A DNA stretch of 64,000 bases from assembly GCA_025359905.1 (NCBI GenBank), contig JANYDF010000113.1:124001-188000 (forward strand), written 5' to 3'. This DNA is from Rhodospirillales bacterium. Lineage in GTDB: Bacteria > Pseudomonadota > Alphaproteobacteria > Acetobacterales > Acetobacteraceae. Positions 7,983-16,960 of this stretch are shown in pieces. The position numbers were made by a program, and so were the translations under genes. Below the pieces are notes generated by a model. That model searched no databases. It was not told the origin of the DNA and saw only the letters and a list, made by a program, of their open reading frames with translations. Each line of letters opens with the position of its first letter. The stretch's first letter is position 1.

Positions 7983-9398
7983 TTAAGTCTTTTGTTCTCG
8001 CAATTCCGCCAAATATCTCTCAATTGCAAAGAAAATTGCTCGCAACCCTTGCGCATCGCCGCCTTCAGGGCGTCCGGGGCGCGTCGTATCGCTCCACGCA
8101 TACATATCGAGGTGAATCCACGGCGTGTTACGCGCCACAAACCGTCGCATAAACAATGCCGCTGTAACTGCTCCAGCGAACGGCTTGGATGAAACGTTAT
8201 TAATGTCTGCCACAGCCGATTCTAGGTACGCATCATATCCATCGAACAGCGGTAGACGCCAGAGTGGATCGTGACGTTCTCCGCCAGATGTGATCAGCCG
8301 TTGCGCCCAATCGTCGCTGTTGGAAAACATAGTAACGAGATCCGGCCCCAGCGCCACGCGCGCGGCTCCGGTCAACGTAGCGCAATCGATCAACAGATCG
8401 GGATGAGCGTCGGAAGCTTCCGCCAGAAGATCCGCGAGCACCAAGCGGCCTTCGGCATCGGTATTGCCGACCTCGACGGACAGGCCGCGCCGGGTGCGGA
8501 TCACGTCAGACGGCCGCATGGCATGGCCTGAAATGCTGTTTTCAACACACCCGGTGCGCACCAGCAGCCGCAACGGCAGGTCTGCTTGCATCAGCGCCCT
8601 GGCAACGCCAAGCACGCAAGCGGCCCCGCCCATGTCTTTCTTCATCTTGAGCATGCCATCGGCGGGCTTGATGTCGTAGCCGCCGGTGTCGAACACCACG
8701 CCCTTGCCGCACAGCGCTATCAATGGGCTGTCGTCGTGCGCAGCGCTCCCGCGCCAGGAAAACCCAGCGACCACGGGAAGGCGCTGCGAGCCGGCGCCCA
8801 CCGCTGCGACGGCCGGGTAATCCTGCGCGAGCGCTGCGCCCTCAACACGAAATGGCGCCGCACCATGCCGCGCGGCCAGCGCCAGCACGGCATCGGCAAG
8901 CTCTGCTGGCCCCAGCAGGTTGGCCGGTGTATTGATGAGGTCACGGACCATCCAAATCGAGGACGCCAGCGTCTTGGTCAGCGCCGCCGCACCATCGGCG
9001 CAGAGCGAGGCCGGTTCGCGCGGCACCTTCTTGAACGTGCGGAAGCGGTATGCACCCATGCAATAACCCAGCACCGCCGCATCCATGTCGAAGCTGCTGG
9101 CCCCTTCAGCGGCATCCGCCAACCGCCATGGCAGCGCCGCTGGCAAGCGGTACGGCAGATCGCCGAACAGCAGTGGCGAGGCATCGTCGCCCAGCCCAAA
9201 CACCGCGCCATTGATGCCATCGGCATCGGAAAGTAACGTCAGCTCAAGTTTCTTGGCGGCAAAGCCAATGTCGCGAAGCTGCGCCTGAGCGCCCTCGGGC
9301 AAACTTGCAAGCAGCGCCGCAAGTTCTCCTGGACGCACCGCGTAGACCGGTCGCGCTGTTGAGTCGGCAGATACAAGCGGCAAAGCTTCATCAAACAT
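7983..9398 (-). CDS. Leucyl aminopeptidase family protein (M17)
   Basis: A 471-residue cytosolic metallopeptidase. The two-metal active site is visible: GKGVVFDTGGYDIKPADGM, the Lys-containing block KKDMGGAA, and the family signature VGNTDAEGRLVLAD. In M17 enzymes these residues bind two divalent metals and release N-terminal amino acids from peptides. The more divergent N-terminal third and the length suggest the PepB-like alphaproteobacterial subgroup rather than classical PepA. The start at 9398 (MFDEALP) is chosen because upstream sequence in the same frame to 9509 looks non-coding. Confidence 0.9.
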   Translation of the reverse strand: MFDEALPLVSADSTARPVYAVRPGELAALLASLPEGAQAQLRDIGFAAKKLELTLLSDADGINGAVFGLGDDASPLLFGDLPYRLPAALPWRLADAAEGASSFDMDAAVLGYCMGAYRFRTFKKVPREPASLCADGAAALTKTLASSIWMVRDLINTPANLLGPAELADAVLALAARHGAAPFRVEGAALAQDYPAVAAVGAGSQRLPVVAGFSWRGSAAHDDSPLIALCGKGVVFDTGGYDIKPADGMLKMKKDMGGAACVLGVARALMQADLPLRLLVRTGCVENSISGHAMRPSDVIRTRRGLSVEVGNTDAEGRLVLADLLAEASDAHPDLLIDCATLTGAARVALGPDLVTMFSNSDDWAQRLITSGGERHDPLWRLPLFDGYDAYLESAVADINNVSSKPFAGAVTAALFMRRFVARNTPWIHLDMYAWSDTTRPGRPEGGDAQGLRAIFFAIERYLAELREQKT

Positions 9399-9625
9399 TG
9401 AGCAATCCCGAATCCAGCCGCGCGCCGCAGTGGCCGCGCAGTATTCATGACATTTTGGTGATGAGAAAACAACCATAACGCGGGTAAATAACACCCGGTC
9501 CGCCGCCACTACTCGGGTGTGAATTCAAAGCGGTTCACGCCTAGTAATGTCATATTTTGTCAGCCAATCCGGCGCCGCAGCGAGGCAGACGCAATCAAAC
9601 GACCGCGCCCGCCCCTTTGTTACGT
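9399..9625. other. Intergenic region between pepA-like gene and htpG
   Basis: 227 bp with lower GC than the genes. It holds an imperfect hairpin (about 9501-9528, arms ACCCGG and CGGGTG) and should contain the aminopeptidase promoter and the htpG 3' end. No RNA gene or repeat was recognised. Confidence 0.4.
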
Positions 9626-11479
9626 TTAACCGAAGGCAGCCGCCAGGGCCGCCTCGATTTGGCGGGCAAATGCCGCCGGATCACGCGGCAAATCGCCATC
9701 TTGCACATGCGCCAAATCGAGCAAGATGCTCGCCTGAGCGGCAATATCCTCGCCTCTGGCATGTCGAGCCAGCAATGCTCCGATCAAGGCGTGGCGAGGG
9801 TTCAGCTCCAGCACCGGTGCCGTGGCGAAGCTTTGCCGCCCAGACCGGCGCAGCAGCCGCTGCATCTGCAAGTCCGGCCCGCCCGCCCCGGCCGCCAGTA
9901 CCACCGCACTTTCCACCAGCCGCTCGGTGGTCCGCACCTCCGACACCGCCTCGCCGAGTGCAGCCTTCAACGCCTTGACCAGTTCCGCCGCATCCGGCGC
10001 CGGTTCCAGCGCCTCGCCTTCCAGCGGCAGCTTGGCCAGATCGGCGGCGCCCAGCGTGACGCTGCGGATCGGCTTGCCGTCGAACTCGGTCATCCGGTCC
10101 GGCCAGAACGCATCGATCGGGTCGGACAGCAGCAGCACTTCCACGCCGCGCGCCCGGAAGCCTTCCAGTTGCGCCGAGCGGGCCACCACCTCGGCCGAAT
10201 CGCCCGCCAGCACATAAATGGCTTCCTGGCCCGGCTTCATCCGCTCGACATAGGCGGGCAGCGACACCCAGCCCTCGGCCGCACTCGACCTGAAGCGCAG
10301 CAGCGGGGCGAGGTCCTTGCGGTGGTCGTTATCCTCCCACACGCCTTCCTTCAGCGTGGCGCCGAAATTGTCCCAGAACTTGGCGTAGTCCTCGGCGTCC
10401 TTGGCCTTGCTTTTCAGCTCGGTCAGCACCCGGTTGGTCACCGCCTTGCGGATGCGCGCCAGCACCGGGGTGGCTTGCAGCATTTCGCGCGACACGTTCA
10501 GCGGCAGGTCTTCGGTATCGACGATGCCCTTCACGAAGCGCAGCCACGGCGGCAGCAACTCCGCCTGATCGGTGATGAACATGCGCCGCACATGCAGCCG
10601 CACCTTACTGGCGCGCTCCTGCTCGACCGCCTCGAACGGCTTCATGCCGGGGAAGAACAGCAGCGCGTAGAACTCCAGCGCCCCCTCCGCCCGCCAATGC
10701 AGCGTCGTCCACGGATCGTCGAACATCGCGCCGAGGTGGCGGTACAGATCCTTGTAGGCCTCCGGCGTCACCTCGTTCTTGGCCTTGCGCCACAGCGCGG
10801 TGCCCTCATTGGCCGCCACATCCTTGCCATCGCGCTCGATGGTCACCGGGATCGTGATGTGGTCGGCCCATTTACGGACCACGGTTTCGACCCGGTAGGC
10901 GTCCAGGTATTCCTCGGCATCCGCCTTCAACCGCAGCACCACATCGGTGCCCGCCGTGGCCCGCGTGGCCGGCGCGATGGTGTAGCTGCCGCGCCCGTCC
11001 GAGGCCCAGGTCCACGCCTCCTCCGAGCCTGCCCGGCGCGAGGTAACCTCGACCTTATCGGCGACCATGAACGCCGAATAGAAACCCACACCGAACTGGC
11101 CGATCAGGCTCGGCCGCTCCTCCGGCGTGGCACTGGCCAGGGTCTCGCCAAAAGCGCGGGTGCCGGAGCGGGCAATGGTGCCCAGATTGGCGATCATATC
11201 TTCGCGGGACATGCCGATGCCCGAATCGGACACGCTCAGCGACTGGGCCGGCCGATCGGGCACGATGCGCACCTTGGCCTCACCGGCGAAGGCCAGCGCC
11301 GGGTGGGTCAGCGACTCGAAACGCCGGCGGTCCATCGCGTCCGCCGCGTTGGCGACCAGCTCACGCAGGAAGATTTCACGCTCCGAATACAGCGAATAGA
11401 CCACCAGATCGAGCAGCCGCCCAACCTCGGCACCAAACTCGTGCCGTTCAGCCTGAATCTCGCCGGTTGTTTCACTCAT
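9626..11479 (-). CDS. htpG: Molecular chaperone HtpG (Hsp90)
   Basis: A 617-residue Hsp90. The N-terminal GHKL ATPase domain shows [26 protein letters not shown] and [11 protein letters not shown]; the middle domain has LYRHLG and [17 protein letters not shown]; the C-terminal dimerisation domain is complete. Length is usual for the family. The frame stays open on to 12502, but the start at 11479 has GGAGGGCC upstream and begins the conserved protein. It is divergent from the SUV3 helicase gene, 129 bp away. HtpG is an ATP-driven, stress-induced cytosolic chaperone; no heat-shock promoter was identified. Confidence 0.97.
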   Translation of the reverse strand: MSETTGEIQAERHEFGAEVGRLLDLVVYSLYSEREIFLRELVANAADAMDRRRFESLTHPALAFAGEAKVRIVPDRPAQSLSVSDSGIGMSREDMIANLGTIARSGTRAFGETLASATPEERPSLIGQFGVGFYSAFMVADKVEVTSRRAGSEEAWTWASDGRGSYTIAPATRATAGTDVVLRLKADAEEYLDAYRVETVVRKWADHITIPVTIERDGKDVAANEGTALWRKAKNEVTPEAYKDLYRHLGAMFDDPWTTLHWRAEGALEFYALLFFPGMKPFEAVEQERASKVRLHVRRMFITDQAELLPPWLRFVKGIVDTEDLPLNVSREMLQATPVLARIRKAVTNRVLTELKSKAKDAEDYAKFWDNFGATLKEGVWEDNDHRKDLAPLLRFRSSAAEGWVSLPAYVERMKPGQEAIYVLAGDSAEVVARSAQLEGFRARGVEVLLLSDPIDAFWPDRMTEFDGKPIRSVTLGAADLAKLPLEGEALEPAPDAAELVKALKAALGEAVSEVRTTERLVESAVVLAAGAGGPDLQMQRLLRRSGRQSFATAPVLELNPRHALIGALLARHARGEDIAAQASILLDLAHVQDGDLPRDPAAFARQIEAALAAAFG

Positions 11480-11608
11480 CGCCGAAGGCCCTCCGTTGCG
11501 GCGCGGCATATGCGGCCGGGAGAGCTGGGTTTCAACGGTTTGGACCGGGTTACGTTGCAACACGTTTGCCGCTTGCATTCCGCGCCGCAGCATCCAACCA
11601 TTCTTGCC

Positions 11609-14116
11609 ATGTCCGGATTCGCTCCCAGGGTGAAGGCTGTGCTGGGCCCCACCAACACGGGCAAGACGCATTTGGCGATGGAGCGCCTGCTGGCGCATGC
11701 CTCCGGCATCATCGGGTTTCCGTTGCGCTTGTTGGCGCGCGAAAACTACGACCGGATGGTGGCGCGCAAGGGTGTGCGCAACGTGGCACTCATCACCGGC
11801 GAGGAAAAAATCGTCCCGCCTGGCGCACGCTGGTTCGCGTGCACGGTCGAAGCGATGCCGCTCGACCGCCCGGTGGAGTTCGTCGCGGTCGACGAAATCC
11901 AGCTCTGCGCCGACCCGGATCGCGGCCACGTGTTCACCGAACGCCTGCTGCACGCGCGCGGGCTGGCGGAAACCATGTTCCTGGGGGCGGAGACCATTCG
12001 CGGCCGGCTGCAACGGCTGGTGCCGCAGATCGAGATCGAAACCCGCCCCCGGCTCAGCCAACTCACCTATGCCGGGCCCGCCAAGCTCACCCGCCTGCCG
12101 CCGCGTTCGGCGGTGGTCGCGTTCAGCGCCGCCGAGGTCTACGCAATTGCCGAGGCCATTAGGCGGCGGCGCGGCGGCTGCGCCGTGGTGATGGGCCGCC
12201 TCAGCCCGCGCACCCGCAACGCCCAGGTGCAGTTGTATCAGGAAAAAGAGGTCGACTTCCTGGTCGCCACCGACGCCATTGGCATGGGCCTGAACATGGA
12301 CGTCGATCACGTGGCGTTCGCCCGGCTGTCCAAGTTCGACGGTCACCGCCCCCGCCCGCTGGCCGCCGCCGAGATGGCGCAGATTGCCGGGCGGGCCGGG
12401 CGCGGCATGCGCGACGGCACCTTCGGCACCACTGCCGAATGCCCGCCGCTCGATGACGATCTGGTCGAGCAGGTCGAGAACCATCAGTTCGAACCACTGC
12501 AACAGCTCTGCTGGCGCAATAACAGCCTGGATTTCTCCAATCTCGACGGGCTGCTCGAGTCACTGACACTGCCGCCGCCCGGCCCTGGGCTGATCCGTGG
12601 CAACGATGCGAGCGACCTGGAAACCCTGGCGGCGTTGGCGCGCGAGCCGGAAATCCGCGATCTGGCGCGCGGCCGCCAGCGGGTGCGGCTGCTGTGGGAA
12701 GCCTGCCAGATCCCGGATTTCCGCAAGCTGGCCGACGACACCCACACACGGCTGTGCGCCCGCATCTTCGGCCATGTGGTGCGCGACGGTACCATCCCGA
12801 CCGACTGGGTGGCTGGGCAGATCGACGGGCTGGCCCGCGCCGACGGCGACATCGACACGCTGATGCAGCGGCTGTCCGGTGTGCGGGTGTGGACCTACAT
12901 CGCCGCCCGCGCCGACTGGGTGCGCGACGCGGTGCATTGGCAGGAACGCGCCCGCGCGGTGGAGGACCTGCTGTCCGACGCGCTGCACGAGCGGCTGACC
13001 ACGCGGTTCGTGGATCGCCGCGCGGCACAACTGATGCGCCGCCTGGACGCCGGCGACACCGAGGAATTGTTCTCCGCCGTCACCCGCCGGGGCGAAGTGG
13101 TGGTGGAAGGCCATCCGGTCGGCCACATCGAAGGCTTCGGCTTCGTGCCCGACCCGATGGCGGTCGGCGACGAAAAGCGGCTGGTGCTGCGCGCCGCCCG
13201 CCGCGCGCTGCGCGAGGAAATGCCGCGCCGGGTGACGCGGCTGGAAGAAGCCGCCGATGCCGCCCTGGCCTGGCTGCCGAGCCAGCGGCTGGCGTGGGAG
13301 GGCGCGGCTATCGCCCGGCTGCGCCCCGGCCCCACCGCGCTGCGCCCGCAGGTCGAGGTCAGCGGCAGCGAGTTTCTCGACGGCGCCCAGCGCGAGCGGG
13401 TGCGCCAACGGCTGCAACGCTTCGTCGATGCCGAAGTGCAGGACGCGCTGGCCCCGCTGCTGGCGGCGTCAGCGGCGGCGGATGCCGAGGCCAGCTTGCG
13501 CGGCCCGCTGCACCGGCTGGTCGAGGATCTCGGCGTCGTGACCGGCGCCACCGAGCAGGACGTGCCGCCCGCGTTGCGCGGACGCCTGAAAACCCTCGGC
13601 GTGCGCGCCGGGCGATTCGCGCTGTTCATGCCAGCCGCGCTGAAACCGCGCGCCGTCAGCCGCCGCGCCGCGTTGTGGGCCATTCGCCACGGCGTGAAGC
13701 AGCCGCCGCTGCCGCCGCCCAGCCAGATCAGCCTGCTGGACCCGTTGCCGGGCTGGACCGAGGGCTTCGCGCAGGCCATGGGCTGGGTGCAAGCCGGGCC
13801 GGTGCTGCTGCGTCTGGACATCGCCGAGCGCATCGCCGCCGAAATGGCCTATGCCAGCCGCTCGCGCCCAGTGCCGATCCCTGGCGATCTAGGGCAGCGT
13901 CTGGCGGTGAAAGCCGATGTGCTGCCGGCCGTGCTGCGCGGCCTCGGCTTTCGCCTGCTGCCCGCCGCCACGCTGGCCCCGGACGCGTTCGGCCCGCCCA
14001 GCCCGCCGCTGCTGGCCGCCCCGCGCCGCCTGCCACCGCCCGCCCCGGCACCGGAGCCGGTGGCGGTGCGCGACGGCCCATTCGCTGCCCTCGCCGCATT
14101 GCGGCGCAATCGCTGA
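11609..14116 (+). CDS. SUV3-type ATP-dependent RNA helicase
   Basis: An 835-residue superfamily 2 helicase of the mitochondrial SUV3/alphaproteobacterial type. It begins almost at once with Walker A ([18 protein letters not shown]), followed by [16 protein letters not shown], the DEIQ Walker B box (AVDEIQLC) in place of DExH, and helicase motif [15 protein letters not shown]. The C-terminal part ends in a Pro/Ala-rich tail. Family members unwind RNA and assist 3'-5' decay; the mitochondrial protein works with PNPase, and the bacterial partner is not visible here. The S4-domain protein follows 12 bp later, consistent with an RNA-metabolism operon. Confidence 0.93.
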   Translation: MSGFAPRVKAVLGPTNTGKTHLAMERLLAHASGIIGFPLRLLARENYDRMVARKGVRNVALITGEEKIVPPGARWFACTVEAMPLDRPVEFVAVDEIQLCADPDRGHVFTERLLHARGLAETMFLGAETIRGRLQRLVPQIEIETRPRLSQLTYAGPAKLTRLPPRSAVVAFSAAEVYAIAEAIRRRRGGCAVVMGRLSPRTRNAQVQLYQEKEVDFLVATDAIGMGLNMDVDHVAFARLSKFDGHRPRPLAAAEMAQIAGRAGRGMRDGTFGTTAECPPLDDDLVEQVENHQFEPLQQLCWRNNSLDFSNLDGLLESLTLPPPGPGLIRGNDASDLETLAALAREPEIRDLARGRQRVRLLWEACQIPDFRKLADDTHTRLCARIFGHVVRDGTIPTDWVAGQIDGLARADGDIDTLMQRLSGVRVWTYIAARADWVRDAVHWQERARAVEDLLSDALHERLTTRFVDRRAAQLMRRLDAGDTEELFSAVTRRGEVVVEGHPVGHIEGFGFVPDPMAVGDEKRLVLRAARRALREEMPRRVTRLEEAADAALAWLPSQRLAWEGAAIARLRPGPTALRPQVEVSGSEFLDGAQRERVRQRLQRFVDAEVQDALAPLLAASAAADAEASLRGPLHRLVEDLGVVTGATEQDVPPALRGRLKTLGVRAGRFALFMPAALKPRAVSRRAALWAIRHGVKQPPLPPPSQISLLDPLPGWTEGFAQAMGWVQAGPVLLRLDIAERIAAEMAYASRSRPVPIPGDLGQRLAVKADVLPAVLRGLGFRLLPAATLAPDAFGPPSPPLLAAPRRLPPPAPAPEPVAVRDGPFAALAALRRNR

Positions 14117-14128
14117 CGGCGCCGGGTC

Positions 14129-14467
14129 GTGCAGCAGGAAGACCGCGACTGGCAGCGGCTCGACAAATGGCTGTGGTGCGCCCGTTTCATGAAAGCGCGC
14201 TCGGATTGCGCCGAATTGGTCGTGCAGGGCGGGCTGCGCCTCAACCGGCAGCAGACCAGCAAACCCCACGCCAAGCTGCGGGTGGGCGATGTGCTCACCC
14301 TGCCATTGCGCGGGCAGGTGCTGGTGGTGAAAGTTCTGGCGCTGGCGGCACGGCGTGGGCCCGCTGCGGAGGCGCAGTTGCTGTATCGCGAAATACCGAG
14401 CGGTGCTGCGTTGCAACCGGACCCTTGCGGCAATGCTGAATCGACGGCATATCCGCCGACTAGCTGA
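14129..14467 (+). CDS. S4-domain RNA-binding protein (Hsp15-like)
   Basis: A 112-residue protein starting with GTG. The S4 RNA-binding domain occupies the N-terminal half (RLDKWLWCARFMKARSDCAELV, then LRLNR and KLRVGDVLTL). This matches HslR/Hsp15, which in E. coli binds 50S subunits carrying stalled peptidyl-tRNA. The tail after residue 85 is variable. It lies 12 bp behind the SUV3 helicase and is probably translated from the same mRNA; no strong ribosome-binding site is visible. Confidence 0.88.
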   Translation: MQQEDRDWQRLDKWLWCARFMKARSDCAELVVQGGLRLNRQQTSKPHAKLRVGDVLTLPLRGQVLVVKVLALAARRGPAAEAQLLYREIPSGAALQPDPCGNAESTAYPPTS

Positions 14468-14509
14468 GCCGTCGCTGCAAATCCGTTACCGAACGATCAG
14501 GAGCCCGCG

Positions 14510-14842
14510 ATGACCTACGTGGTCACCGAGAACTGCATTCGCTGCAAATATATGGACTGCGTGGAAGTCTGCCCCGTCGACTGCTTCTATGTCGGCGAAA
14601 ACATGCTGGTGATCCATCCGGACGAGTGCATCGACTGCGGCGTGTGCGAACCGGAATGCCCTGCCGAAGCTATTGTGCCCGACAGCGACGACCGGTCATC
14701 GGCATGGGCCGAGTTGAACCGCACGTATGCCGCGACGTGGCCGAATATCACACGCAAGGGCGAGGCCCCGGCTGACGCCGACGCGTGGAAAGACAAGCCG
14801 GGCAAAGATAAGTTGTTCTCGCCGGAACCCGGCACGCCGTAA
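14510..14842 (+). CDS. fdxA: Seven-iron ferredoxin (FdxA)
   Basis: A 110-residue ferredoxin with two Cys clusters near the N-terminus: [18 protein letters not shown] and [17 protein letters not shown]. This spacing is that of the 3Fe-4S/4Fe-4S FdxA family, in which the first cluster lacks one Cys ligand through an altered CxxCxxxxC. A conserved Trp-rich segment (ATWPNIT) and a charged tail follow as in other alphaproteobacterial FdxA. AGGAG at 14499-14503 precedes the start. The electron partner is not defined; the ferredoxin-NADP reductase at 45569 is a possible one. Confidence 0.95.
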   Translation: MTYVVTENCIRCKYMDCVEVCPVDCFYVGENMLVIHPDECIDCGVCEPECPAEAIVPDSDDRSSAWAELNRTYAATWPNITRKGEAPADADAWKDKPGKDKLFSPEPGTP

Positions 14843-15252
14843 ACTGCTTCGCGGCTAAATGAAGGCACGGGTAGCGATATGCCGCCCGTTACCTGTAACC
14901 CTGCCATGCAATAGCCGGGCAGCGCTTGGTTTTCTGCCCCTTGCAGCCGATGACGCCGCCACCAAGCTATGTTACGGTATTGTGAGGGTGGAAAAGTCGT
15001 CTCCCCGGCACCCCCTGTCCTGCTCCAAGGCAGTCTTGTTTGGGCTGCACTTGGCAGTTCGTTGCTGGCGTAAGCCAGTGGCGGCGCTTTGGCGTGGGAT
15101 ATCTGTAGCTCCGACAGCTCACGAGGTTCGGCATGAAGGCGTACGCCACGTCTGACGTCCCTAATCGCACCGTCGATGCCATGTCGTCCGGGGAGGCGGA
15201 ATTCGCCCCGGCCCAGCCGTCGGCGAATGAAGCCGTTGCGAAGGAGACCACG
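14843..15252. other. 410-bp stretch before carD
   Basis: The region holds the carD promoter and possibly a long leader. A second in-frame ATG for carD at 15133 with GAGG ahead leaves part of it (15133-15252) possibly coding. I looked for 6S, SRP and RNase P RNA signatures and saw none. The segment around 14960-15000 is less GC-rich than the rest and is the likeliest promoter site. Confidence 0.4.
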
Positions 15253-15990
15253 ATGAGCGGTACCGCAATCCTGTCCAGCGCAGAAGCCGCGCCGGCAGGC
15301 GATCAAACCCTCGCTGCGCCAGCCGCCAGCGTGTCCGCGCCGGAGGTTGCGCCGGACACGGCCGGCGAGGATGCCGCCGAAGCCCCCCCCGTTGCCCCGG
15401 TGGCGGCAGTGGCGACCCCGGCCGCGCGCCCGTCGCAGAACCATAACCCGGTAATGATGAACGGCCGTCCGCCGCAAATCAGCCGCGCCAGCACCAAGGA
15501 CGAGACCTTCGCCCAGGGTGACCATGTGGTTTATCCCACGCACGGCGTGGGCCGCGTCGACCGCATCGCGGTCGAGGAGATTGCCGGCCACAAGCTGGAA
15601 CTGATCCACATCACCTTCGAGGAAAACCGGATGACGCTGCGCGTCCCGGTCGCGAAGGCAAAAACGGCCGGTCTGCGCAAGCTTGCCACCCGCAAGCTGT
15701 TCGATGAGGCGCTGGCCGTTCTGAAGGGCCGGGCGCGCGTGAAGCGCACCATGTGGTCGCGCCGGGCGCAGGAATACGAAGCCAAGATCAACTCCGGCGA
15801 CCCGCTGGCCATCGCCGAAGTGGTGCGCGACCTGCACCGCAACGCCGGGCAGCCGGACCAGAGCTTTTCGGAGCGGCAGATCTATGAAGCCGCGATGGAC
15901 CGGCTGGCCGCTGAACTGGCGGCGCTGGACCAGACCGACAAGACGACGGCCATCACCAAGCTGACCAACCACATCAAGACCATCGCCTGA
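15253..15990 (+). CDS. carD: CarD-family transcription regulator
   Basis: A 245-residue protein in two parts. Residues 1-77 are an Ala/Pro/Glu-rich, apparently disordered leader. From about residue 83 comes the RNA-polymerase-interacting CarD domain (FAQGDHVVYPTHGVGRVDRI, then ELIHITFEENRMTLRVPV) and then the helical DNA-binding part (RRAQEYEAKINSGDPLAIAEVVRDL). The family binds the polymerase beta subunit and stabilises open complexes, notably at rRNA promoters. The start at 15253 has AAGGAG 6 bp upstream; ATG 15133 is possible and would add 40 residues. A strong terminator follows at 16021. Confidence 0.93.
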   Translation: MSGTAILSSAEAAPAGDQTLAAPAASVSAPEVAPDTAGEDAAEAPPVAPVAAVATPAARPSQNHNPVMMNGRPPQISRASTKDETFAQGDHVVYPTHGVGRVDRIAVEEIAGHKLELIHITFEENRMTLRVPVAKAKTAGLRKLATRKLFDEALAVLKGRARVKRTMWSRRAQEYEAKINSGDPLAIAEVVRDLHRNAGQPDQSFSERQIYEAAMDRLAAELAALDQTDKTTAITKLTNHIKTIA

Positions 15991-16020
15991 TCGCTGCATC
16001 GCGGACAGCTGTGGCAATGA

Positions 16021-16052
16021 AAAAAGGCCCCGGAGCGATCCGGGGCCTTTTT
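16021..16052. terminator. Bidirectional intrinsic terminator
   Basis: A perfect 13-bp stem (16021-16033 with 16040-16052) and a 6-nt loop. The arms begin with AAAAA and end with TTTTT, so it works as a Rho-independent terminator in both directions, serving carD (+) and the Bax-inhibitor gene (-). Confidence 0.95.
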
Positions 16053-16076
16053 CGTATCCGAGGGGCGTCGTGCAGC

Positions 16077-16850
16077 TTAGTTGTTGCTGTTGCGGTTACC
16101 CGTCAGTTGCAGCAGCAGCATGAACAGGTTGATGAAGTTCAGCAGCAGGCCGAGCGCATCGTAAACGCTGCGCCGGGCGGCGATGTCCGAACCCTGCGCG
16201 TACGAGAACTGCACGTAGTCGGACTTGATTCGCTGGGTGTCGTAGGCGGTGAGACCAACGAACACCAGCACGCCGATAATGCTGATGGCGAACTGCAAGC
16301 CGGCGCTGCCCAGGAACATGTTCACCACGCCCGCGATGATGACGCCCATCAGGCCCATCATCAGGAAACTGCCCATCTTGGTCAGGTCGGCCTTGGTGGC
16401 GTAACCGTACAGGCTCATGCCGCCGAAGGTCGCCGCCGTGATGAAGAAGGTGCGGACGATGCTTTCGCCGGTGTATTGCAGGAAGATGTTGGTCAGGCTG
16501 GCGCCCATCGCCACGCAGAACGCCCAGAACAGCGCCTGCACGGTCGTGGTTTTCAGCTTGTTGACGCCGAAGCTCAGCACCATCACGAACGCCAGCGGCG
16601 CGAAGATCGCGACGTACGCGAGGCCGGTCGGCTGGATAGCGATACCGCGCGCCGTCTGCACCGGGGCGTAGAACGACGAGATCAAGCCGGTATTGGCGAT
16701 GCCGTAGGCGACGATGCCGGTCAGCAGCAGGCCAGATGTCATCCAGTTGTAAACGCGCAGCATGTAAGCGCGCAGGCCCGCGTCCAAGACCGCCGCGGAT
16801 TGGGCGGTCTGCGCACCCGTGTAGGTCCGATAGTCGGGACTGATAGCCAT
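16077..16850 (-). CDS. Bax inhibitor-1/YccA family membrane protein
   Basis: A 257-residue protein with seven hydrophobic segments between residues about 30 and 250, typical of the BI-1 (TMBIM) superfamily. Conserved pieces include FITAATFGGMSLYGY, VGLTAYDTQRIKSDY and the closing LGLLLNFINLFMLLLQL. Bacterial members such as YetJ act as pH-sensitive calcium leak channels; YccA modulates FtsH. The function here is not settled. The start at 16850 follows AAGGGG; a frame to 16889 adds only 13 unsupported residues. Confidence 0.92.
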   Translation of the reverse strand: MAISPDYRTYTGAQTAQSAAVLDAGLRAYMLRVYNWMTSGLLLTGIVAYGIANTGLISSFYAPVQTARGIAIQPTGLAYVAIFAPLAFVMVLSFGVNKLKTTTVQALFWAFCVAMGASLTNIFLQYTGESIVRTFFITAATFGGMSLYGYATKADLTKMGSFLMMGLMGVIIAGVVNMFLGSAGLQFAISIIGVLVFVGLTAYDTQRIKSDYVQFSYAQGSDIAARRSVYDALGLLLNFINLFMLLLQLTGNRNSNN

Positions 16851-16960
16851 GGTTTCCGGTTCCCCTTGCGGGCAACTCTGCCCGTTCATTCAACAAATCT
16901 GGAACGGCCAAGCCGCCGTTCAAGCTAATTCGCCGCAATCCAGGCGCAAGCCGCGCGCCA

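Noticed and set aside
9557-11608. Upstream extension of the SUV3 helicase frame by about 680 codons
   Set aside because: His/Gln/Arg-rich antisense of htpG; the helicase begins at 11609 with its Walker A motif a few residues in.
14843-15252. Possible 6S or SRP RNA gene before carD
   Set aside because: No conserved core sequence or long stem of these RNAs was found.
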